A DNA stretch of 64,000 nt from the NCBI GenBank assembly GCA_023525715.1, contig CM042015.1, positions 85,852,750-85,916,749 on the forward strand, given 5' to 3'. This document shows, piece by piece, positions 53,901 through 64,000 of the stretch. The position numbers and the translations under genes are program-made. Under the pieces are notes generated by a model. It searched no databases. It was not told the DNA's origin and worked only from the letters and a program-made list of their open reading frames with translations. The stretch's first letter is position 1, and the number at the start of each line of letters is the position of its first letter. The stretch comes from Cichorium intybus (taxonomy: Eukaryota > Streptophyta > Magnoliopsida > Asterales > Asteraceae).

Positions 53901-56228
53901 TTCTTCCAGTTCCTTCAGATCCTTTTCTGGATCGAAAGATTTCTCAGCAAGTTGCATTTCATGACTGTGGTTTTCTTCTTGTATCGCCCTTGCCTCTTCT
54001 TCCAATAGCAAATCGAAAGTGTCGATGTGGAAGACCGTGTCATCACTCATCGTCGAGTGTTTGATCGTATGGTCCATGCCAAAGGTGATGGCGTCAGTGC
54101 CAACCCTAATGGTTAGTTTTGTGTCATGGACGTCTATTAGTGCTCTTGCTGTGGCCAAAAAGGGTCTTCCGAGAAGAATGGGAACTTCATCATCTTCCTC
54201 CATATCCAGTATGACGAAATCTACAGGAAAAACAAATTTGTCAACTTTAACAAGAAGATCTTCTACAATACCTCTTGGGTAAGTTACCGCCTTATTAGCA
54301 AGATTAATTGCCATTCGGACTGGTTTCGGTTCTGGTAGATTTAGCTTCTTATAGAATGAATATGGCATTAAATTTATGCTAGCGCCTAAGTCTGCTAAAC
54401 CATAGCTACTAGCATGGTTTCCAAATGTGCAAGGAAGATGTAAACCGCCGGGGTCTCCCACTTTCTCTGGTAAGTTCTTCATCATCGTAGCGTAGCATTT
54501 TTCACTTAATGTGACCAATGACACTTCTTCCATTTTCTTGCGGTTAGTGAGAAGGTCTTTGAGGAATTTGGCATACTTTGGCATCTGTGTGATTGCATCA
54601 ACGAAAGGAATGTTGATGCTTAGCTGCTTTAGGTGTTCAAGGAATTTCTTGAATTCTTTGTCTTCTTTCTCTTTCTTCAACCGTTGAGGAAATGGAATGG
54701 TCGGTTGGTGCGTCTCTGTTGAAGATGTCTCTTTTGTTCCTTCGCCTCTTGTATGCTCATTATCTTTTTCCGCTTTACCTGTTTGTGATTCAAGAGTTGA
54801 ATCGATGGTATTTTCCACGACTGCTGGTGGGATGATTTTACCGCTTCTGGTAGTTACTGCTTTGGCTTGGGCTCGTGGGTTCGGCTCGGTGTTGGTGGGA
54901 AGCGTCCCTGGTAATCTATCTTGCAAAACTTTGGATATTTGACCAATTTGGTTTTCGATGTTTTGAATGGAGGCTGCTTGATTTCTCAGCTGAACTTCGG
55001 TTGCTGAGTGTCTCTTTTCTGATCCTTCCATAAATTTGCCCAAAATGTCTTCTAAACTCGGCTTCTTTTCTTGGGTATGCTGTGGGTTGAATCCTGGTGG
55101 TGGCTGTTTATGTTGATGTTGATTATAGGGTTGTGGCTGGCGTTCGTACGGTGGTTGTTGCCTCTGTTGTTGGTTGTAAATATCATTTCCTCCCCGCCAG
55201 TTATTTCTTCGTATCGGGTAGTCGAATCTGTCTCCGGATGAGTAACATGCATCTGCTTTCTTGTTACCGTCTTCATCGTAAGGACAGTCTTTTTGCAGGT
55301 GAGGACCGCTGCAGTTGTCACATCCTACCGCGATGGCATGGATGCTTTGATTCATTTTCTTTAGGTCTCTCCCAAATTGGTCCAGTCGGTTGTGTATGGC
55401 TGACATTCCTTCCACTGCTTCTTCTTTTAGCTTCCTTCGAGATGACGGATCTCTTGAGGAATGGTAGTGGTGTGAATGTTTTGCAAGTTCCTCAATTCTC
55501 TCGTAAGCATCTGTGGCGGTTAGGTTTATTAGTGGTCCTCGCCCGTCGAGTAATTGTCTGGTTTGTGTATTGATGCAATCATAAAACTTCTGTACTTTCT
55601 GATGTTTGTCCATATCGTGTTGTGGACAATCTTGAATCAATTCTTTGAATCGACTCCATGCTTGGTACAAAGTTTCATCTTCGTCTTGAAGGAAGTTTTG
55701 AATTTTTGCTTTCAGTTTATTTATTTTGGAAGGTGGAGTGTATTCTTCAATGAAATCATATTTTAATCCGTCCCAGGTAGTGATGGAACCTGGAGGTAGT
55801 CTCTTTAACCATTTCTTTGCACCTTCGCGTAGCGTCATTGGAAAAATTCGTAACATGATTGCGTCTGAGGAAATTCCTGGAATGTTGAAACAGTCAGTTA
55901 TTTCCGTGACTTGCTCGATGTGTTCGACTGGATCTTCGTCTTCCGTCCCTTTGAAAGTAATTCCTTTTAGAGCGGAAAGGTAATGGCCTTTAAGCTCAAA
56001 ATTTGCATTTTCAGGAATTTTCGGGCGTATAAGGCTTGGTCCTGTTCCGTCTCGAGCTCGGTTGTAGTATGCTTTCAAGGTTGGTTCTGTTTCGTTTAAT
56101 GGTGCAGCCATTTCTTCGATTGGTTCTTCCTTTGGGAAGATGCTTCGTCTTGTTTTTCTCCTTAAGTTAAATTCACGTTCTGGTTCGTTTAGTGCCGGTA
56201 TAATGTTCGGTTGTGAATTTCGGGTCAT
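50913..56228 (-). CDS. Athila gag-pol polyprotein, single open frame, 1,771 aa
   Basis: Starts at ATG 56,228 (the frame is open 9 codons further upstream) and stays open to the stop at 50,913. Gag carries MTLREGAKKWLKRLPPGSIT and, near residue 303, a CDNCSGPHLQKDC knuckle. An aspartic protease with ADLGAS is at about residue 611. The reverse transcriptase has WRVCIDYRKLNDAT, FLDGFSGYFQIPI and the FMDD catalytic site near 1,048. RNase H shows LMTDASDIALGAVLG and YTDHSAIKYL. The integrase has GGHHG and CDPC zinc-finger residues near 1,448 and the catalytic Asp (WGIDFMG), Asp (ISDRGTHF) and Glu (SGQTEITNRA). There is no chromodomain, as expected for Athila. Function: reverse transcription and insertion of the element. 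All catalytic residues checked are present. Confidence 0.97.
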   Translation of the reverse strand: MTRNSQPNIIPALNEPEREFNLRRKTRRSIFPKEEPIEEMAAPLNETEPTLKAYYNRARDGTGPSLIRPKIPENANFELKGHYLSALKGITFKGTEDEDPVEHIEQVTEITDCFNIPGISSDAIMLRIFPMTLREGAKKWLKRLPPGSITTWDGLKYDFIEEYTPPSKINKLKAKIQNFLQDEDETLYQAWSRFKELIQDCPQHDMDKHQKVQKFYDCINTQTRQLLDGRGPLINLTATDAYERIEELAKHSHHYHSSRDPSSRRKLKEEAVEGMSAIHNRLDQFGRDLKKMNQSIHAIAVGCDNCSGPHLQKDCPYDEDGNKKADACYSSGDRFDYPIRRNNWRGGNDIYNQQQRQQPPYERQPQPYNQHQHKQPPPGFNPQHTQEKKPSLEDILGKFMEGSEKRHSATEVQLRNQAASIQNIENQIGQISKVLQDRLPGTLPTNTEPNPRAQAKAVTTRSGKIIPPAVVENTIDSTLESQTGKAEKDNEHTRGEGTKETSSTETHQPTIPFPQRLKKEKEDKEFKKFLEHLKQLSINIPFVDAITQMPKYAKFLKDLLTNRKKMEEVSLVTLSEKCYATMMKNLPEKVGDPGGLHLPCTFGNHASSYGLADLGASINLMPYSFYKKLNLPEPKPVRMAINLANKAVTYPRGIVEDLLVKVDKFVFPVDFVILDMEEDDEVPILLGRPFLATARALIDVHDTKLTIRVGTDAITFGMDHTIKHSTMSDDTVFHIDTFDLLLEEEARAIQEENHSHEMQLAEKSFDPEKDLKELEELLKDEPHFADQDETILPKQNSSRNQSIPELKILPNHLEYAFLTETKEHPVVISAELSQDEKEELMKVLKRRKNAIAWSISDIKGISPTICSHKILMEEDSKPSAQHQRRLNPKMQEVVDKEIMKLLDAGIIYPISDSKWVSPIHVVPKKGGITVITNEKNEVIPTRTVTGWRVCIDYRKLNDATRKDHFPLPFIDQMLERLSGKAYYCFLDGFSGYFQIPIDPEDQEKTTFTCPQGIFAYRRMPFGLCNAPATFQRCVSAIFHDMMENSMEVFMDDFSLFGNSFTDCLSNLDKMLKRCEETNLVLNWEKCHFMVKEGIVLGHKVSGRGIEVDIAKVEVIAKLPPPTNVKGVRSFLGHAGFYRRFIKDFSKITKPLTQLLQNDVKFDFNDECVNAFEFLKLQLTTAPIMIGPDWNLPFELMTDASDIALGAVLGQRIEKKFKPIYYISKTLNPAQENYTTTEKELLAVVYAFDKFRPYLILSKTIVYTDHSAIKYLFNKQDAKPRLIRWVLLLQEFDIEIQDKKGSENLAADHLSRLENAEQKARKEKEVNDSFPEEHVMSIHVKMETPWYADIVNYLAAKVLIKGLTHQQKKKFFADIKYYLWDEPYLFRSCPDNIIRRCVHGKEIEDILKQCHQGPTGGHHGANYTARKVFEAGFYWPTIFKDATTFVKTCDPCQRAGNISSKNEMPLHSIQVCEIFDVWGIDFMGPFPNSQGNKYILVAVDYVSKWAEAKALPTNDARGVVKFLKTIFARFGVPKALISDRGTHFCNKQMENALNKYGVTHRISTPYHPQSSGQTEITNRALKRILERSVGTSRKDWSEKLDDALWAFRTAFKTPTGTTPYKLVYGKACHLPVEVEHKAFWALKSCNMDFNLVNTNRLCQLNELNELRNDAYKNSAIYKDKTKRWHDSRLKGNKDFQPGEKVLLYNSRLRLFPGKLRTRWYGPFTIKAVYPHGAVDLFKEGGETFKVNGHRLKRYEEGVQIENEREDIPLQTA

Positions 56229-56255
56229 AAACTGCACATAAGAAACTGTTTGCAA

Positions 56256-56807
56256 GTTGGGTGCGTTTCTTTTTTTTTTTATTTTAAATATATATATATA
56301 TATATTTTTTTTAAAAGAATTAAATAATTTTAAAATTGAATATTTTTTTTTATATAGAATTAATATTTTATAAAAATAACAAATGGAATAAAAAAAAATA
56401 AAAACCCTTTAAAACCTTTATGTAATTAATTAGTTATAACAACCGAATATCTTATCAAATCCACTATAATGCGTTGACTATCAAATAAAGAACGGCCAGG
56501 CAGGACAGTAGGGAGGCAGGACTCTTTCGGTCAATGACCTTTCGAAAATCCAACAACCAAACCGGATCTGTCTATTCTGACACCGTTCTCGTAAGTAGAA
56601 TTACTAGCATTATAGTTGGATCGATAATCAATTTAGTTTGAAACAACTAAATAAATTGCAAGCGGGTCTTAAAATTATTTAGTAAACAAACATAGAGAAA
56701 TACATGCAAGCTTTGAAACAAACTAGAAAAATTAACTTCCTACGGTAGAAACCGTAAAAAGGATCGATTGACTAACAATTGTAAACAATAAAATTAATTG
56801 AATAATT
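56256..56807 (-). other. Athila 5' untranslated leader
   Basis: About 0.55 kb between the primer site and gag. AT-rich with a short TA run at about 56,288. No separate gene is seen. Confidence 0.6.
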
Positions 56808-56824
56808 CCCCGGCAGCGGCGCCA
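56808..56824 (-). promoter_or_regulatory. Primer binding site, tRNA-Asp type
   Basis: The minus strand reads TGGCGCCGCTGCCGGGG, 6 bp after the end of the 5' LTR. This is the primer site typical of Athila/Tat elements, with one base different from the commonest form. Confidence 0.88.
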
Positions 56825-56830
56825 AAAACT

Positions 56831-58507
56831 TGTTGTGTACAAAACAACTAACTTGTAGTTATTATGATTTTAAAGTCTTAATCCAATTATTTACCTAATT
56901 ATAAGACTATTAAACTAACGAGCAAGTATTACTCGATCATTTAATAGTATAGTTTTGGTAAGTAAAGGTATCGAATTTCCACAGGGAATTAATAACTAAC
57001 TTAAGGTTTTCAATTATCAATCAAACAGTTTAGAGGCGAGTTTTAGTGAAAACTCGTAAAACTAAGTTTTGGATGCTTTTAAAGTAAACGAAATAATAAA
57101 TAACAATAATCGTAACAACACAACAATAAAGAGATAATAGGATCGAATTATAACAAGGAAAGCTTTCGCCTAGGATTTGTTGATTCATATAAATCTAAGT
57201 TGACTAGTTTTGACTATGTGCAATGAGTTAAAATAAGTAGCATTAAGTGGTAGGATCATATGGTCAAGTCACCAATTCTATAATTTCTAAGTAAATATAG
57301 CACAATGGTCATGTAACTAAATAACTTATAATTATGAATAATTAATATAATCTAGCATGCAAACATAGGCCATACCCTAATGGTCATAGTGATATGATCA
57401 TACAATCAATGGTCATGAGTTGTAACTGAATATGATATAAGTTTTATTTCACTAATCAAGTTTATAATTAAAATAACGTCACTAGTTAAATGGTCAATAA
57501 CTAGTCCAATGATATATAGGTGTCAATTATACATCAAAATGGTTCATATGATCGATAAGTTTAAATGGTCAATAAACTATAATCATATGACGAAGGGTAT
57601 CGAGATTATAAACTTTAATCAAATTCAATATGTATAGCATGCAAATTATATAGTCTAACCGATTTTTAACTCGAATCAAGAACTAGATCAACACAAATTT
57701 ATATTATTGAATCAACATTTCCTAGGCAAAAGCTACAGGGATCTAGCCTAGCATGGTATCAAATATACAACAACAATATGAAGAATACATGATAAAAGAT
57801 ACCAACCGGTTAAAATCGACGAATCCTTGCAACAATTGAAGATCCTAGCTCCTTCTTGTAATGTAAATAACTCTCAAATACATTTATCACACATGAAATG
57901 TTGAAATACACGAAATATAGTAGTTCTAAAATGTCAAATGACTGATTTCTATCTTGGATTCTAACAATGGTTCTCTAAATGGTCGTCAATGGCCTTCTAT
58001 TTATAGCAGCTACAATCTCAGGGCGCGGTGCGCCTAAGGCTGGGCGGGGTGCGCCTGAGTGGATCAGATCTGGCAGAGATCTGGCAGTCTTTATCGCTGT
58101 AAAGGTCACGTGGTGGTTCGCTTTTCAGATCGGATCTGGGGCGCGGTGCGCCTAAGGTGAGGCGTGGTGCGCCTTGCACATGGTAGGCAACCTGGTTGAA
58201 TCATTACATGAACCCATGCTTCATTAATTTAATCACAAGTGGACCAGATAGTCGAACACTGGATTCTCCTTGGGCGCGGTGCGCCTTATTTCTGGGCGGG
58301 GTGCGCCTAGGCTGTAATCAGAAATGCATTTCGTTTCGTTTAACGCTCAAATCTCTTGTAAAATCCGATCTTTCGCTCCATATGTGTCTTTTAGCTACAA
58401 AATGTATTTTTTAGCATATTAGGTATCTTTAGTTCATAAAATGTATGAAACTAAACTAAAATGACACTGATATCGCCCGGAAAATATGTATAATTTACGC
58501 GATATCA
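56831..58507 (-). repeat. 5' LTR of the Athila-type element
   Basis: 1,677 bp, nearly identical to the 3' LTR. Same GC-rich clusters, at 58,022-58,055, about 58,140-58,174 and about 58,271-58,308. Confidence 0.95.
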
Positions 58508-59945
<1,438 letters not shown>

Positions 59946-59949
59946 GACA

Positions 59950-60935
59950 ACAATGTTAATAGTCTTTTATCAAAAATCTTTTGCGTGGTTGTAGAGTTTA
60001 TGATTCAAATATTGCAATGTATATTTTTCTTGAAATAATTGTTATATTAGTGGTCTTTTCTCACAAAAATCATTCTTGTGGTTAAAAAGTTTTCGATTCA
60101 AATATGATTTTGTGATTTAAATATGAAGTTGAACAAATAATTTTTTTGCATCAACGGTATTTGTAATGTGAATTTTTATTTAGATTATAGTGCTTGAAAT
60201 AGGAAGTAGAATTAAACGATCGGGAAAAATGTAACAAAATGGCAATTTGATGATTTTTTCGACGAACTAAATCTATCATTCTTTTGTTGATTTCTATATA
60301 TTTTCTAAATTGTTTATACAAACCTTTTGTATGGTTTATGAGTGTTTGACATGTTTTTTGAAAATAAATATTATAATAGGTGTTTCATTGTTTTATGTTA
60401 TTAAAATGTGTAGTAACTATTATTTCATATTATTTATTATTCATTAGGTTGTGTGTGTATGTAATCACAATCTAATAAATAATAAATAACATAAATTAAT
60501 AGTTAGTACAATTTTGAATAACATAAAAACAATGAAACATTTATTATAACATTTATTTTCCAAAAACACATAAAAACTCCTAAATTGTATAAAATGTTTG
60601 TAGAAACAATTTCAAAGATATATTAAAATCAACAAAAGAATTGTATATTTAGTTCATCAAAAATCATCAAAATGTTTGTAGAAATAATTTCAAAGATATT
60701 TAAAAATCACAAAAGAATAATATATTTAGTTCATCGAAAATCATCAATTTCTCATTTTTTTTCGTCGTTTAGTTTTACTTCTCATTTCAAACATTTTAAT
60801 CCAAAGCAAAATATAGATTGGACTTACTATTGATGCGACAAACTCATTTATCCAACTCTTTATATTTGAATCGCAAACTCTTCAACGACATGAACAAATT
60901 TTGAGAGAAAATACTACTAATATAGCTATTTTCCC
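59950..60935. mobile_element. Foldback (large inverted repeat), non-coding
   Basis: The halves are inverted about a centre near 60,470. TGTTTCATTGTTTTATGTTA (60,382) is mirrored by ATAAAAACAATGAAACA (60,524-60,540). Outer blocks with GTTAAAAAGTTTTCGATTCA (left) and the complement of TTTGAATCGCAAACTCTTCA (right) also pair. Imperfect, so old. Probably a foldback transposon. Confidence 0.55.
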
Positions 60936-61348
60936 AAAAAAAATCTACATCTATAACATGGTAAAGTTCTCATCATTTTAAAACAATAAAGACAAAATCG
61001 AAAATTAACCTACAACATGGTGGAATTCTCACAAGTTTATAACTATATATAGCCAAAATGAAAATAAGCCTACGACATTGTTGAGCTCTCATGCTTATAT
61101 TCTAGATAACAATAACAAAAATTGAAGAGAAGCAACTTGAAGTAATCAAGTGTGGAATAGTTCTTATATAGGCAAAATATTTTAAATGAGTAAAAACAAT
61201 TGATTAGCATAAGATGAAGAGATATGAGTTACAAATAAATATTTAGTAGTATAAGATGAAAAGTTGGGAGTTTCAAATGAATATGATGCAAGTATTTAGC
61301 TTTTTTGATTCACAATGATTTTAATAACCTCTATTATAAGAGTTATAT

Positions 61349-61350
<2 letters not shown>
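60936..61350. other. AT-rich DNA, nothing recognised
   Basis: Short direct repeats of CTACAACATGG / CTACGACATTG with AAAATGAAAATAA, but no gene or clear element. Confidence 0.4.

Positions 61351-61415
<65 letters not shown>
61351..61415. repeat. (TA)n then (CA)n tract
   Basis: TA run 61351-61403 followed by ACACACACACATAC, left border of a foldback MITE. Confidence 0.96.

Positions 61416-62933
<1,518 letters not shown>

Positions 62934-62977
<44 letters not shown>
62934..62977. repeat. (TA)n tract between E11 and E12
   Basis: 44-bp TA run. Confidence 0.98.
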
Positions 62978-62979
<2 letters not shown>

Positions 62980-64000
62980 AATAGGTTCAAACGAAACTAT
63001 TAAATAATTAAGAACTAAAAAACAACTCATCCGGAGATCATGGGGGTAACTGTTGATGGGGACGTTGTATCTTGACTCTATGATGACCCACAACCGGTGA
63101 GCAACGTCGTGCCTACAAGACCTGTGTGTGGAATGGAAAAGAATAAATAAGAAGCTAACAGGATTGTGCTAGGTTCCGAGATATTTTCTGACGTCGGCGG
63201 TCTCCATAGGCTCTGTGGGCTTCGACATCTCCACAGGCGATGTTAGGGAACTCCTAACAGTCATGGACGAGGATCCCTCCTTCGAAGACGGTATGTCTGG
63301 TTCGTTCTCTATCCCCTGGCCTACGTTATTTAGTTTATTGTTTACCAAAAACTCCCCTCTTATTCTAGACAGTAATGCCCAGTAAATGGAGGGTGGACTT
63401 TTAGACTGTCGGTTAAATAAAGGGCACTTTGCTGATTTCAATTAACTTAAAATCTTTATTTTAATTTTGTTGTAAATTTTATCTGGACTATGAAACCTAT
63501 CTTGGTAGTTTTTGTTTGTTAGTATTAAGTTTTTTTGTAAATTTGGTTAAAGTCTTGGCCTTTATTAAGATGCATATCATGTGTTCGGTGAAATGCCTTA
63601 GTGAAACTGATCCTAGTTTGAACGATAGATTGTTAAAACAACCTATCTTCGTAAGTTCTTACTGTTTCAGAATGTTAGGATTCTTCAAGAATGCGCACTT
63701 AAGTCATTTATGTTCATTATGGTATTCTTCAAGAATTGTACTCTTCAAGACACCTTTTCAAAATGTTTATATTATTTGAGAATGGTAGTGTATTATGTCA
63801 AGAATGAAGTGTATTTAATAATGACAGTGTATCATGTGATTATCGTAATATGTATAAACCTGTAATTTTTGATTTGTAGTTATTATTCATCTTGTAATAC
63901 ATTTATAAATTTTATATAATAAAATAAATAGATATTAAATAAAATTCCCACAAAATTAGGAGATAAATAAGGTATTTCTTTCTTTTAAATATTGATTAAT
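62978..64000. mobile_element. E12: left part of a TA-flanked element, runs off the window
   Basis: It starts AGAATAGGTTCAAACGAAAC, like the E3 terminus. ATTCT-TCA-AGAAT dyads occur at 63680-63692 and 63724-63736, with weaker copies nearby. The minus-strand open frame at 63,169-63,441 has no recognised similarity and is not called as a gene. The right terminus lies beyond position 64,000. Confidence 0.55.

Larger units (their letters stand above)
45260..58507 (-). mobile_element. Complete Athila-type Ty3/gypsy retrotransposon, TSD ATGTA
   Basis: 13,248 bp, minus orientation. The 1,677-bp LTRs (45260-46936 and 56831-58507) begin TGATATCGCG and end ACAACA on the minus strand and differ, by eye, at one base (46748/58319). 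TSD ATGTA is at 45255-45259 and 58508-58512. The primer site after the 5' LTR is TGGCGCCGCTGCCGGGG, matching the tRNA-Asp type used by Athila/Tat elements. It encodes one long gag-pol frame and a separate downstream ORF. Near-identical LTRs and open frames indicate a very recent insertion that may still be competent. Confidence 0.96.

Noticed and set aside
63169..63441. 90-aa minus frame in E12 as a gene
   Set aside because: No recognisable motif, no splice evidence, and it lies inside an incomplete transposon.

Overview
The window is plant nuclear DNA, most likely from a eudicot. It is AT-rich with long (TA)n tracts. It holds GT-AG introns, an Athila-type Ty3/gypsy element, Ty1/copia remains, SINE-like DNA and many Mutator-like elements (MULEs). 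The (TA)n tracts and GC-rich LTR motifs would fit a repeat-rich family such as Asteraceae, but nothing here fixes the species. Only one ordinary host gene is intact: a Golgi hydroxyproline O-arabinosyltransferase (HPAT) on the minus strand, 31,026-33,244, with eight coding exons that join in frame to 360 codons. Nearly everything else is mobile DNA or its remains.

Layout. A SINE-like insertion with a perfect 17-bp target duplication (193-442) precedes a (TA)n tract. From 633 to 20,581 lies a large (TA)n-flanked MULE, called E1 here, about 9.5 kb once later insertions are removed. It carries a Ulp1-type (C48) protease gene on the plus strand, now broken; a FAR1/MULE transposase gene on the minus strand, split by a 2,551-bp solo LTR with TSD TCAAA but otherwise open; and an 85-aa zinc-knuckle gene next to the right terminus. 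The protease gene is also interrupted by a 7.9-kb non-coding LTR element (3,607-11,508). At 20,750-22,444 is a Pack-MULE with about 340-bp TIRs and a 9-bp TSD that carries a piece of a chloroplast Obg-type GTPase gene. From 24.2 to 29.1 kb there are decayed copia and gypsy remains, then the HPAT gene.

From 34,412 to 45,114 the DNA is an almost unbroken chain of TA-flanked elements (E2-E9) that share (TA)n tracts as common borders. Three carry host gene pieces: a DEAD-box helicase, an F-box protein and an ankyrin/proteasome-subunit-10-like protein. A complete, young Athila-type element (45,260-58,507, minus strand, TSD ATGTA, 1,677-bp LTRs, intact 1,771-aa gag-pol and an extra ORF) follows. 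The right end holds tandem repeats, foldback elements and two more TA-flanked units (E11, E12).

The main new signal is that the TA-flanked elements carry arrays of short dyad motifs with conserved arms and variable spacers of fixed length. E1, E6, E8 and E12 carry ATTCT-N3-AGAAT. E4 has an N4 form of it. E7 and E11 carry ATGTTCAT-N2-ATGAACAT. E2 carries AATCAT-N2-ATGATT. With the related terminal sequences, this suggests a system of elements that share recognition sites and insert into each other's TA tracts, with E1 as a decayed example of the coding member.
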